64,000 bases of DNA from positions 228,198 to 292,197 of the forward strand of contig NZ_JABWEB010000007.1 in NCBI RefSeq assembly GCF_013369485.1. Direction: 5' to 3'. Source of the stretch: Massilia sp. BJB1822. GTDB taxonomy: Bacteria; Pseudomonadota; Gammaproteobacteria; Burkholderiales; Burkholderiaceae_D. The stretch's first letter is position 1. The number at the start of each line of letters is the position of its first letter. The position numbers were made by a program, and so were the translations under genes. The notes below the pieces were generated by a model that had not been told where the DNA came from, searched no databases, and saw only the letters and a list, made by a program, of their open reading frames with translations. This document shows positions 18,481 through 27,823 of this stretch, one piece after another.

Positions 18481-21267
18481 TTAGAACTTGTAAGCGCCGC
18501 TCAGATAGAACTGGCGGCCCAGGGCGCTCGAGTACGCTGGGTTGTAGCCGATCTGGTGCGGGCCGGTATTGCGCAGCGAGAAAGGCGGCTTGCGGTCGAA
18601 CAGGTTCACGATGCCGGCGGTCAGCTCCACATTCTTGAGCGGACGATACTGGGTCTGCCAGTCGAAGGTGGTGTAGCTCGGCACGCGCAGCGTGATGTCG
18701 TAGCATTCCTGGGCGGCGTCGGCAGTGACCACGGCGCAGCTGCTGGCGTTCTGGTTCTTGTCGGTATAGCCGTTGCGGTAGCTGGCCGTCGCGGTGTGCG
18801 TGAACTGGGCCGATTCCCAGGAGCTGGTGGCGCGGATGATGTTGCGGAAGCTGACCTTGTCGTTGTAGCCGAAGCGGTTCAGGCTGGTTTCCCACTGGTC
18901 GCTCGTGCCCGGACGGGTATAGCGCGAACGCAGCAGGAAGGTGCCGGCCAGGCGGCTGGTGAGCTTGCCGCCGAAGAGCTTGGCCTTGTGCGTCAAGTCA
19001 TAGTCGATGCCGCGGTTTTCCACCTGGCCCACATTCATCGGCAGCAGCTTGATGGCCAGCACGTCCTGGCCGGTCGAGCCGATATGCTTGGTGGTGAACA
19101 GGTCCAGGTACTGGTTCGGGTAAGCGGCAATCAAGCCTTCGCTCACTTCGGTCACCTGGTCGCGGATCGACACATTCCACAGGTCGAGCGACAGGCTCAG
19201 CGAATCGATCGGCTCGAACACGGCACCCACCGACCATTGCTTGGATTTCTCCGGGCTCAGTTCCGGATTGCCGCCTTTGAAGGCTTCGAGCTGGGTACGG
19301 TTGCGCGAGCAGTACTTGGCCAGCGGATGGTTGGCCAGGCCGTTGGCGGCCGACAGCGGGCAGGCGTAAGGCGCGCCGGTGACGCCGAAGTCGACCAGCG
19401 GGCTGGCGATCTGCGACATGTCGGCGGCGCGGAAGCCGCTGCCGATGGCGCCGCGCAGCATCAGGTTCTTCATCGGCGTGTACTTGGCGCTGACCTTGTA
19501 GGTGGCGGCGCTTTCCGACTTGCCCACGTCGCGGCCGGTCAGGTTGTCCTTGACGGAGCCGATGCGGTCATAGCGCAGCGAGGTGGTCATTTCGAGCTGC
19601 TGCAGCAGCGGCGTGACCAGCTCGGCGTAGGCGCCGCTGGTGTCGCGCTGGTAGCCGCTGTCGACCTGCGGGCTGTCGAACAGGATGGCGGCATCGCGCG
19701 CGGTATCGGACTGCTCCAGCTTGAACTTGGTCTTGCGGTAATCCAGGCCCACGCCCAGCATGGCGGTGCCGGCCGGCAGCTGGAAGGCGTTGCGCGAGGC
19801 GCGCGCGTCGAAGCCCGTCATGGTCACGGTCTGCACATTGTAGCTGCCGGTGTAGGCAGTGCTGTTCAGCACATCGCGCATGGCTTGCGGCAGCTTGCCC
19901 TGCTCGTAGCCGAAGGGGTCGAACAGGCCGGCGTCGATGGCGGCATTGAATTTCTTCTCGAGCGGGAAGCCGCTCAGGTATTTCTGATCCTGCTTGTTCT
20001 TGGAATAGGTCAGGGCGCTGTTGATGTCCCAGCCGAAGGCGCTGCCGTCGACGCCGGTCACCAGGTGGGTGGCGGTGGTGGCGTAGTCATAGCCGCGGTT
20101 GCCCATTTCGTACAGGCGGTATTTGGCGGACACCGCGGTCACGCCGGCTGCCTGTTCCGGGGTCAGGTAAGGCAGGATGTATTTGCTGTACAGGGGCGAC
20201 GAGGTCTTCAGCGAGAACTCGGCCGGATACGGGGCGATGCGGGCGATGATGCTGGCCTTGGTGTAGGCCAGGTCGAAGAAGCCGTTGAAGCCGCTGTTGC
20301 CGAGCTTCAGGCTGCCCGAGCTGAACAGGGCGTCGCGCTTCGATTCCGGATTGATCTCGACGGTCGAAGTGTAATCGTAGTAGCAGGAACCGTCGTGGAA
20401 AGCGTCCACGTTGGCGGTGGCGCATTTGCCGCCATTCATGCGCGCGAACGGGTTAAAGTCGACGCTCTGGCTCTCGCCCTTGGCGTCGTTGTAGATCACG
20501 CTGGCGTTGGCCGGCACGGCGCGCGGCGAACCGTTGATGAACTGCAGCGCCTTGCCGTTTTTCGGATCGGTGAAATTGATGATGCCGGTCTTGGCGAAGT
20601 CGCGCTGCGAGGCCTTGAGCTGCTTTTGCTTATCGTGGCTCAGCGCGAAGAACAGGCTGTAGCCGTCTTCCTCCAGATTGCCGAAGCCCTTGCTCAGCGA
20701 GAGCGATTCCGAGGCGCCGCCCGCTTCTTCGGGACGGCTGTACTTGGCCTTGACTTCCCACTGCGTCGCGCCTTTTTTCAGGATGAAGTTGACCACGCCG
20801 GCAATCGCGTCGGCGCCATACAGGGCCGAGGCGCCGTCGGTCAGCACTTCGACGCGTTCGATGGCCGACAGCGGAATCGAATTCAGGTCGATGGTGGTGC
20901 CCGAGTTGGACGGGGCCACGCGGCGGCCGTTGAGCAGCACCAGGGTGTAGGCTGGGCCGATATCGTGGATCGAGGCCGTGGTCACGCCGCCGCCGCCGCC
21001 GCCGACCGATTCGGCCGCCACATTGAAGCCCTGCATGGCTGGAATCTGCTGGATGAAGTCGGTCACGCTGGAGACGCCGGACTTCAGGATGTCTTTCTGG
21101 CTGAACGATTGCACCGGCAGCGCGGCTTCGGCCGCGACACGCTTGATGCTGGAGCCGGTGATTTCCACGCGCTGCATGGCTTCCTGGGCGCTGGCGGCGT
21201 GCATGCCGACCAGCAGGCTGCCTGCGAACATGACGCGCAGGGAACGGGACAACACTTTCTCGATCAT
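18481..21267 (-). CDS. TonB-dependent outer-membrane receptor (TBDR 3)
   Basis: A 928-residue TBDR. Signal peptide MIEKVLSRSLRVMFAGSLLVGMHAASAQ, then VEITGSSIKR, plug (LPVQSFSQKDILKSGVSSVTDFIQQIPAMQGF; YTLVLLNGRRVAP; DGASALYGADAIAGVVNFILKK), barrel and terminal LSGAYKF. It is convergent with TBDR 2, its closest relative here. The start has only a weak AAGAAAG upstream. A candidate promoter with a TTGACA -35 lies about 105 bases upstream. Substrate unknown. Confidence 0.93.
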   Translation of the reverse strand: MIEKVLSRSLRVMFAGSLLVGMHAASAQEAMQRVEITGSSIKRVAAEAALPVQSFSQKDILKSGVSSVTDFIQQIPAMQGFNVAAESVGGGGGGVTTASIHDIGPAYTLVLLNGRRVAPSNSGTTIDLNSIPLSAIERVEVLTDGASALYGADAIAGVVNFILKKGATQWEVKAKYSRPEEAGGASESLSLSKGFGNLEEDGYSLFFALSHDKQKQLKASQRDFAKTGIINFTDPKNGKALQFINGSPRAVPANASVIYNDAKGESQSVDFNPFARMNGGKCATANVDAFHDGSCYYDYTSTVEINPESKRDALFSSGSLKLGNSGFNGFFDLAYTKASIIARIAPYPAEFSLKTSSPLYSKYILPYLTPEQAAGVTAVSAKYRLYEMGNRGYDYATTATHLVTGVDGSAFGWDINSALTYSKNKQDQKYLSGFPLEKKFNAAIDAGLFDPFGYEQGKLPQAMRDVLNSTAYTGSYNVQTVTMTGFDARASRNAFQLPAGTAMLGVGLDYRKTKFKLEQSDTARDAAILFDSPQVDSGYQRDTSGAYAELVTPLLQQLEMTTSLRYDRIGSVKDNLTGRDVGKSESAATYKVSAKYTPMKNLMLRGAIGSGFRAADMSQIASPLVDFGVTGAPYACPLSAANGLANHPLAKYCSRNRTQLEAFKGGNPELSPEKSKQWSVGAVFEPIDSLSLSLDLWNVSIRDQVTEVSEGLIAAYPNQYLDLFTTKHIGSTGQDVLAIKLLPMNVGQVENRGIDYDLTHKAKLFGGKLTSRLAGTFLLRSRYTRPGTSDQWETSLNRFGYNDKVSFRNIIRATSSWESAQFTHTATASYRNGYTDKNQNASSCAVVTADAAQECYDITLRVPSYTTFDWQTQYRPLKNVELTAGIVNLFDRKPPFSLRNTGPHQIGYNPAYSSALGRQFYLSGAYKF

Positions 21268-21371
21268 CTTGTTTTCTTTCTTGAAGGCGGATACAGACTC
21301 CGGCGCCTGGGCGCCGCGTAACTGGCAGTTTGCAGTCCCCGTGATTCTGTATGGGTAATCGCGGGAGAATC

Positions 21372-21401
21372 ATGTAATCACCGGCCAAACAAGATTGTCA
21401 A
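21372..21401 (-). promoter_or_regulatory. Candidate promoter of TBDR 3
   Basis: On the minus strand a consensus TTGACA (21396-21401) is followed after 18 bases by TTACAT (21372-21377). The same two hexamers occur before TBDR 4 with 17-base spacing, which raises confidence. It implies a leader of about 100 bases. Confidence 0.5.
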
Positions 21402-21519
21402 TTTAGCGACCTATTTTTTTGGATAAACGACGTTTTTATGCAAATAAATTCTCCAAAAAACAACAGATTTCCGGCTTTGTTATTAATTCAATAATGTACT
21501 ATTGGTTAGTGAAGAAATG

Positions 21520-21546
21520 GGAAAAACGGCTCCGCGCGGGAGCCGT
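21520..21546 (-). terminator. Intrinsic terminator of TBDR 4
   Basis: On the minus strand ACGGCTCC and GGAGCCGT form an 8-bp stem followed by TTTTTCCC. It lies 36 bases after the TBDR 4 stop. The remaining bases between here and TBDR 3 are AT-rich and hold only the TBDR 3 promoter. Confidence 0.85.
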
Positions 21547-21581
21547 GGACAGGCGGGAAGGCGGGGCCAGCCCGCCCGGCC

Positions 21582-24374
21582 TTAGAAGAATTTGTAATGC
21601 GCGCCGACCTTGAAGTAACGGCCGATGGCGCCGCTGGCATCCATCGGGTTATAGCTCATGCCGCCATAGGTCAGCGGATCGAGCGGGGCGATCTTGTCGG
21701 TCACGTTGTTGACCGAGGCGAACAGGGTCAGCTGGTTGCCGAATTTCCAGCGCGCCGACATGTCCAGCGTGGTGAACGAGGGGATGCGGCAATCGCCGGG
21801 CGCCCCATTGCCATTGGCCAGGCGCGAGGCGCAGGGACCGCCCTGGAAATAGATGTTCTTCATGCTGTCGCGGTAGTTCAGCGTGGCGCTCAGGTTCCAG
21901 ACCGCGATATCCCAGCTGCCGTTCAGCGTGCCCTTATTCTTGGGCGTGCCGGCGCAGTTCGAGGTATCGCAGTTGCCGTGCGTGCCGGCATACTGGTATT
22001 CGGTGGTGGCCGATTCGGCGCGCAGCCAGGACGAGACATGGCTCCAGGTCAGGCCGACGGTGGCGCGGCCCCAGTCGCCCAGGCGCAGGCGCTGCTTGAT
22101 GTCCAGGTCGACGCCCTTGACTTCGGTGAAGCTGGAATTGCGGTAGGGCGCTTTGCTCAGCAGCAGGGTGCCGCTGTTCGGGATCACCACGCCATTGACC
22201 ACCAGATTGTTATCGTTGCGCACGGCCGTCGGCAGCGTGGCCGCCTCGTTGTACGGCAGCGGATTGATCTCGTTGGTGCGCTTGATCTTCCAGGCGTCGA
22301 GCGACAGGCTCAGGCTATCGAGTGGATCCCACACGAGGCCCAGGGTATAGCCCTTGGACTTTTCCGGCGCCAGGCTGGGATCGCCGACCTTGACCGCGGC
22401 GATGCTGGTTTCGCAGTCGTTCGAGGTGCCGCCGCCAGGGGCTGGCGTATTGTTCGGGCAGCGGATCGGATCGCTGGTGGTGGCGCTGCCCGTCGATTGC
22501 GAGCGCGGGTCCGATTCGGCCGGACCGGGCGCGCGGAAGCCCTTGGAGAAGGTGCCGCGCAGGGCGAAGCTCTTGATCGGGGTCCACTTCGCGCCCAGCT
22601 TGGGCGTGGTCGAATTGAACTTCTCGTATTTGTCGTAGCGGATGGCGCCCGACAGCTCCACCGTCTTGAGCACCGGCGCCAGCAGCTCGGCGTAGATGGC
22701 CGACACCTTGCTGTCGCCGAAGGCGGCCACATAGCTCGAGTTGATCGAGCCGTCCAGGGTGCCGCTCAGGGACGGATTGTCCAGCTTCTCGCGGCGGTGT
22801 TCGGCGCCGATGGCCAGGCCCAGATTGCCGCCCGGTAGCGGCATGAGTTCGCGCGAGGCCTTGAAGTCGATGATGTCGAGCTTGGTGCTCGAATCCGAAC
22901 TGGCGATGGTGACCATGGCCGCGTACAGCGAAGCCGGGTTCTTGCCGGCCTGGGCGCCCAGATAGTAGGGGAAGTATTTGCTGGTCGGGTCGCTCAGGCC
23001 GGCGCGCACCACGCCCAGGTTCAGCATATTGGTGTAGTTCAGCTCGAGCTTGGACTGGCTGTGGGTATAGCCCACATCGTAGTCCCAGCCCATGGCCTGG
23101 CCCTTGGCGCCGACGACGAAGCGGGTGAAGCGGTTATTCGCCTGGCGTTCGCTGGGGCCGACGTCGAAGGCGGCGTAGCGCACGCGCACCGGCACGCCGT
23201 AAATATTTTGCGGGTGGTTGGCGGCCATCAGGATGGCCGTGCTGCCGGAGCCGTAATTGATCAGGCCGGCCGGGTATTGGGCATTGGCCGGGAAGGCCAC
23301 GATGGGCGTGATCGAGGGCGGTACCAGGGTAAAGGCGGTATTGCGCTTGGAGTAGCCCAGTTCGGCATATACCTGGGTGCTGTCGTTGACTTGCCAGGTG
23401 CCGCGCGTGTACAGATTGACCGCCTCGATTTCCGGCTGCATGTCGCGGAACTGGTCCTGGTGCCAGATGCAGCCGGTGACGCCGGCCTGTGGCGAAGGCG
23501 ACAGGCCGTTGCAGCTGGTCAGCGGCACATAGTCGAGCGTGGTCGGGTTGCGGATCAGGCCGGCCGGCGAGCCGAGCGCGTCGTTATTGCCGCGCACCTG
23601 GCCGGAGGCGAACTGGGTATTGGTCGGATAGCCATAGGGGCGCAGATCGCCTTTGCCGATATGGGCGCGGTCCTTGCGGTCGCTATTGTGCAGGCGGTCG
23701 GACTGGAAGTATTCGGCGTTGACCACCCAGTTGAATTTATCGCTTTCCAGATTGCCCCGGCCATAGGTCAGGGAAGCCTTGTTCTGCTTGCCGTCGCTAT
23801 AGCGCGAGCTGCCGGTGTCGCCGCGCACTTCCAGGCCTTCGAAGTCCTTGCGCAGGATGATGTTGACCACGCCGGCAATCGCGTCGGCGCCATAGGTGGA
23901 GGAGGCGCCGTCCTTGAGGATCTCGATGCGCTCGACGATCTGCATCGGCACGGTGGACAGGTCGGTGAAGCTTTTCTGGCCGTCGTCGGCGCGGGCGAAG
24001 GGCGCCATGCGGCGGCCGTTGAGCAGCACCAGGGTGGAGGTGGCGCCCAGGCCGCGCAGCGAGATGGCGGTGGAACCGGCGGCGAAGCCGTTGCCGAAGC
24101 CGGTCGGCAGCGAACCGGCGCCATCGACGGTCAGGGTTTGCAGGTATTCGGACACGGTGGCCTTGCCCGAGCGCAGCAATTCATCGCGGGTGATCAGCTG
24201 CACCGGCGACGCGGTTTCGGCGGTGGCGCGCTTGATCGCCGAACCGGTAATTTCCACGCGCTGGATCGCATCTTGCGCCAGCACGGGCTGGGCCAGCAGA
24301 CCCAGGCCCAGGGCCGCGGCCCCGCCCGAAAACACCAGGCGTAGGGAACGGGATAGAACTGTTTCCATCATCAT
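21582..24374 (-). CDS. TonB-dependent outer-membrane receptor (TBDR 4), tandem paralogue of TBDR 5
   Basis: A 930-residue TBDR with signal peptide (MMMETVLSRSLRLVFSGG...QPVLAQ), VEITGSAIKR, plug (TAETASPVQLITRDELLRSGKATVSEYLQTL; ISLRGLGATSTLVLLNGRRMAP; DGASSTYGADAIAGVVNIILRKDFEG), barrel and terminal VGAHYKFF. The ATG at 24374 follows GGAGG by 8 bases; the long frame reaching 24569 is not needed. It is clearly a duplicate of the next gene: long stretches match, including the GTHGNCDTSNCAGTPKNK region with its two Cys and the DPLTYGGMS(Y/F)NPMD(A/N)SGAIGRYFKVGA end. Substrate unknown. Confidence 0.93.
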   Translation of the reverse strand: MMMETVLSRSLRLVFSGGAAALGLGLLAQPVLAQDAIQRVEITGSAIKRATAETASPVQLITRDELLRSGKATVSEYLQTLTVDGAGSLPTGFGNGFAAGSTAISLRGLGATSTLVLLNGRRMAPFARADDGQKSFTDLSTVPMQIVERIEILKDGASSTYGADAIAGVVNIILRKDFEGLEVRGDTGSSRYSDGKQNKASLTYGRGNLESDKFNWVVNAEYFQSDRLHNSDRKDRAHIGKGDLRPYGYPTNTQFASGQVRGNNDALGSPAGLIRNPTTLDYVPLTSCNGLSPSPQAGVTGCIWHQDQFRDMQPEIEAVNLYTRGTWQVNDSTQVYAELGYSKRNTAFTLVPPSITPIVAFPANAQYPAGLINYGSGSTAILMAANHPQNIYGVPVRVRYAAFDVGPSERQANNRFTRFVVGAKGQAMGWDYDVGYTHSQSKLELNYTNMLNLGVVRAGLSDPTSKYFPYYLGAQAGKNPASLYAAMVTIASSDSSTKLDIIDFKASRELMPLPGGNLGLAIGAEHRREKLDNPSLSGTLDGSINSSYVAAFGDSKVSAIYAELLAPVLKTVELSGAIRYDKYEKFNSTTPKLGAKWTPIKSFALRGTFSKGFRAPGPAESDPRSQSTGSATTSDPIRCPNNTPAPGGGTSNDCETSIAAVKVGDPSLAPEKSKGYTLGLVWDPLDSLSLSLDAWKIKRTNEINPLPYNEAATLPTAVRNDNNLVVNGVVIPNSGTLLLSKAPYRNSSFTEVKGVDLDIKQRLRLGDWGRATVGLTWSHVSSWLRAESATTEYQYAGTHGNCDTSNCAGTPKNKGTLNGSWDIAVWNLSATLNYRDSMKNIYFQGGPCASRLANGNGAPGDCRIPSFTTLDMSARWKFGNQLTLFASVNNVTDKIAPLDPLTYGGMSYNPMDASGAIGRYFKVGAHYKFF

Positions 24375-24476
24375 TCTAAAAACCTCCAATTGTGTTGAAC
24401 AGGCGGATGCGCCAGCGTGGGACGGCTGGCGGCGACTCCCCATTTGCGAGAAAAATTGTTTTTCAAGCAATCTTCC

Positions 24477-24505
24477 ATGTAACCATCCGGTCATCTGGCT
24501 GTCAA
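24477..24505 (-). promoter_or_regulatory. Candidate promoter of TBDR 4
   Basis: On the minus strand TTGACA (24500-24505), 17-base spacer, TTACAT (24477-24482). The leader to the start codon would be about 95-100 bases, similar to TBDR 3 and TBDR 5. Confidence 0.55.
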
Positions 24506-24550
24506 TTGCTATGCTGGCGTGCTTGCTAAATGTATTTTTTTGGCAACATT

Positions 24551-24588
24551 TTCCAATAAAAAAGGGCAAGGCCGAAGCCTTGCCCTTT
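24551..24588 (-). terminator. Intrinsic terminator of TBDR 5
   Basis: AAAGGGCAAGGC / GCCTTGCCCTTT gives a perfect 12-bp stem with loop CGAA; read on the minus strand it is followed by TTTTTTATT. Confidence 0.92.
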
Positions 24589-24611
24589 GCTAGGAAGTAC
24601 AGCCCTTCAGC

Positions 24612-27395
24612 TTAGAAGGTGTAGTTCGCGCCCACTTTGAAGTAGCGGCCGATGGCGCCCGAGTTGTCCATCGGGTTGAAGCTCATGCCGCCATAGGTCA
24701 GCGGATCGAGCGGCGCCACTTTGTCGAACAGGTTGGCCACGGAAGCGGTCAGCTGCAGTTGCTTGCTGAAGTTCCAACGGGCCGACAGGTCGACGGTGGT
24801 GAAGGAAGCCAGTTTGCAGCCGGCTGGTGCGTCGCTGCCATTGGCCAGCTTGCTGGCGCAGGCGGTGGCGCCTTCGTAACGGATGTTCTTCATGCTGTCG
24901 CGGTAGTTGGCGGTGGCAGTGAAGTTCCAGTTGGCGATATCCCAGGAACCAGTCAGATTGATCTTGTTCTTAGGCGTACCGGCGCAGTTCGAGGTATCGC
25001 AGTTGCCGTGGGTGCCAGCGAACTGGTACTTCAGCGCTTCCGATTCCACGCGCAGCCAGGAGGCGGTGTGGCTCCAGTTCAGGCCGATGGTGGCCTTGCC
25101 CCAGGCGCCCAGGCGCAGACGCTGTTTCACATCCAGATCGACGCCGCTCACTTCGGTGTAGCTCGAATTGCGGTAAGCGCCTTGCAGCACCAGCAGGGTG
25201 CCCGTGTTCGGGATCACATTGCCGGCGGCATCTTTCAGGTTGTTATCGTTACGCACCACGTCTGGACGGGCAGCCGCTTCGGCGTAGGAGACTGGATTGA
25301 TCTCGTTGTCGCGCTTGATCTTCCAGGCGTCCAGGGCCAGGCTGGTGTCCGGCAGCGGATCCCAGACGATGCCCAGGGTGTAGCCTTTGGACTTCTCAGG
25401 CTGCAGGTTCGGGTTGCCGATCTTGATCGCGTTGACGTTCAGCGAGCAGTCCGAGGAGCTGGCGCCGGCCATCGGCACGCCGCCCTTGCAGCGCACGGGG
25501 TCCATCACGGAAGCCGAACCGACGGCCTGGCTCAGCGGATTGCTTTCCGCCGCGCTCGGTGCACGGAAGCCCTTGGTGAAGGTGCCGCGCAGAGCGAAGG
25601 TCTTCAGCGGGGTCCATTTCGCGCCCAGTTTCGGGGTGGTCGAGTTGAACTTGTCGTAATGGTCGTAACGCAGGGCTGCGGTCAGTTCCACGGTTTTCAG
25701 CACGGGCGCCAGGACCTCGGCGTAGATCGCCGAAACTTTGCTGTCGCCGAAAGCGGCGGTGTAGCTGCCGTTGATGGAACCGTCTTCGGTGCCGCTCATG
25801 CTCGGGTTGTTCAGCTTCTCTTGACGGTGTTCGCCGCCGATGGCCAGGCCCAGATTGCCGCCTGGCAGGGCGAACAGTTCACGGCTGGCTTTGAAGTCGA
25901 TCACGCTCAGCTTGGTGCTCGAATCGGAAGTCGAAGTACGACGCAGGGCGTTGTACAGCGCTGGCGAATTCTTGCCGGCTTCAGCACCCAGGTAGTATGG
26001 GAAGAACTGGCTCTTCGGATCGCCCAGCGCGGACTGCAGCACGCGCATATTCAGCATATTGCTCCATTCCAGGCCCAGTTTGGACTCGGAGTGGGTGAAG
26101 CCGGTTTCATAATCCCAGCCGGCGTAGGTGCCTTTCAGGCCCACCACGAAACGGGTGAACTTGTTTTCGGCGCTGCGCACGCTTGGACCCACGTCCCAGG
26201 CCGAGTAGCGCACGCGCACTGGCACGCCATACGGATTCTGCGGGTGGTTGGCGGCCATGGTGATGGCGTTGCCGTAGTTGATCAGCTGGTTAGGACCGCC
26301 GTTCTGGCCAGGGAAGACCACGGTGCTCGAGGAGCCGCCTGGGGTCATGGTGAAGTCGGTATTGCGCTTCGAGTAGCCGATCTCGGTGTAAGCCTGGGTG
26401 TCGGCATTGATCTGCCAGGTGCCGCGGGTGTACAGATTGATCGAATCGATCTTCGGCTGCATCGCGCGGAACTGGTCGTGGTGCCACAGGCAGGCGTTGG
26501 CCTGGTCTTGGCGCGAGGTCGAGAACTTGTCGCAGCCTGGCAGGGAAACGTACTGGCCGGTGGCTGGGTTCAGCAGCAGGCCGGTTGGCGCTGGGCTGCC
26601 GACGCCGTTGGTCAGCCAGCCGCCCGCGTACTGGGTGTTGTTGGCATAGCCCCAAGGACGCAGGTCGCCCTTGCCGATCCACTCGCGGTCGCGGCGTTGC
26701 GATGCTTTCAGCTCGTCGGACTGGTTGAATTCGGCGTTGATCACCCAGTTGTACTTGTCTTCGTCCAGGGTGCCCTGGCCGTAGGTGAGGGAAGCCTTGT
26801 TCTGCTTGGCGTCGCTATAGCGCGATGCGCCGGTTTCGCCGCGCACTTGCAGGCCGGTGAAGTCCTTGCGCAGGATGATGTTGACCACGCCGGCAATCGC
26901 GTCGGCGCCGTACAGCGAGGAAGCGCCGTCTTTCAGCACCTCGATGCGCTCGACGATCTGCATCGGCACGGTGGACAGGTCGGTGAAGCTCTTCTGGCCG
27001 TCATCGGCACGGGCGAACGGCGCCATGCGGCGGCCGTTCAGCAGCACCAGGGTGGACGTGGCGCCCAGACCGCGCAGGGAGATCGCGGTGGAACCGGCAG
27101 CGAAGCCGGAGCCGAAACCAGTCGGCAGCGAGCCGGCACCATCGACCGGCAGGGTTTGCAGGTACTCGGCCACAGTGGCCTTGCCCGATTTCAGCAGCTC
27201 GTCGCGGCCGATCACTTGGACGGGCGATGCGGTTTCCGCCGTCGCGCGCTTGATGCTCGAACCAGTGATTTCAACACGCTGAATGTTCGCGTCTTGCGCG
27301 AAGGCGGTCTGGCTCAGCATGCTCATGCCGATCACGGCCATGCCGCCGGAACAGATCATGCGTACGGAACGGGATAAAACCTTCTCCATCATCAT
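24612..27395 (-). CDS. TonB-dependent outer-membrane receptor (TBDR 5), tandem paralogue of TBDR 4
   Basis: A 927-residue TBDR with signal peptide (MMMEKVLSRSVRMICSGGMAVIG...TAFAQ), VEITGSSIKR, plug (TAETASPVQVIGRDELLKSGKATVAEYLQTL; RGLGATSTLVLLNGRRMAP; DGASSLYGADAIAGVVNIILRKDF), barrel and terminal VGANYTF. The ATG at 27395 follows AGGAG by 8 bases. Codon choice differs from TBDR 4: more CCA, GGT and GCT codons, as also seen in typA here, which suggests stronger expression (inference). Substrate unknown. The tandem duplication with TBDR 4 has kept separate terminators and promoters. Confidence 0.93.
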   Translation of the reverse strand: MMMEKVLSRSVRMICSGGMAVIGMSMLSQTAFAQDANIQRVEITGSSIKRATAETASPVQVIGRDELLKSGKATVAEYLQTLPVDGAGSLPTGFGSGFAAGSTAISLRGLGATSTLVLLNGRRMAPFARADDGQKSFTDLSTVPMQIVERIEVLKDGASSLYGADAIAGVVNIILRKDFTGLQVRGETGASRYSDAKQNKASLTYGQGTLDEDKYNWVINAEFNQSDELKASQRRDREWIGKGDLRPWGYANNTQYAGGWLTNGVGSPAPTGLLLNPATGQYVSLPGCDKFSTSRQDQANACLWHHDQFRAMQPKIDSINLYTRGTWQINADTQAYTEIGYSKRNTDFTMTPGGSSSTVVFPGQNGGPNQLINYGNAITMAANHPQNPYGVPVRVRYSAWDVGPSVRSAENKFTRFVVGLKGTYAGWDYETGFTHSESKLGLEWSNMLNMRVLQSALGDPKSQFFPYYLGAEAGKNSPALYNALRRTSTSDSSTKLSVIDFKASRELFALPGGNLGLAIGGEHRQEKLNNPSMSGTEDGSINGSYTAAFGDSKVSAIYAEVLAPVLKTVELTAALRYDHYDKFNSTTPKLGAKWTPLKTFALRGTFTKGFRAPSAAESNPLSQAVGSASVMDPVRCKGGVPMAGASSSDCSLNVNAIKIGNPNLQPEKSKGYTLGIVWDPLPDTSLALDAWKIKRDNEINPVSYAEAAARPDVVRNDNNLKDAAGNVIPNTGTLLVLQGAYRNSSYTEVSGVDLDVKQRLRLGAWGKATIGLNWSHTASWLRVESEALKYQFAGTHGNCDTSNCAGTPKNKINLTGSWDIANWNFTATANYRDSMKNIRYEGATACASKLANGSDAPAGCKLASFTTVDLSARWNFSKQLQLTASVANLFDKVAPLDPLTYGGMSFNPMDNSGAIGRYFKVGANYTF

Positions 27396-27823
27396 TACTT
27401 CTACTCCTACTTTTTGGTGAATCAAGACGACGCATCTACCGCTATTGCTCCTCCAAGGCGCTGCGCCGACAGCTGATCCCGATTAGCCTGTGAGAAAAGG
27501 ATATTCGGGAGCAGCATAGAAACATTTCCACTTATTTTGTGTCAATCACAAACTGCTTAATCTTTGCGCAGATACAACAGGGTATTGTCGATTTAATCAC
27601 GGTTACAACTTTTACTGCTGCACTGCAGCAATGCAAAGTTTTTCCTGCTTGATAACTTGTTTATATGCGAAAAATGCAGAATAAAATTTCCTACGGATAC
27701 GTCAAAATGGGGAATTGTTGCGCTGCACTATCGAATGGGGCTTGCAGGACGAAAGGCTTTCTGCCTGGGCCGGCAAGAATTGCGTTATCGTTACGCCTTT
27801 CCAGTCTTGCGAGTAGAAACCAA
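27396..27823. promoter_or_regulatory. Divergent intergenic region between TBDR 5 and the ABC importer
   Basis: On the minus strand TTGACA (27540-27545) followed after 18 bases by TTCTAT (27516-27521) is a candidate TBDR 5 promoter, giving a leader of about 120 bases. TGCTGCA-C-TGCAGCA (27616-27630) is a perfect dyad that could be an operator for the ABC genes on the plus strand. The ABC reading frame is open back to an ATG at 27665, but that upstream part does not look like protein of this family. Confidence 0.45.
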
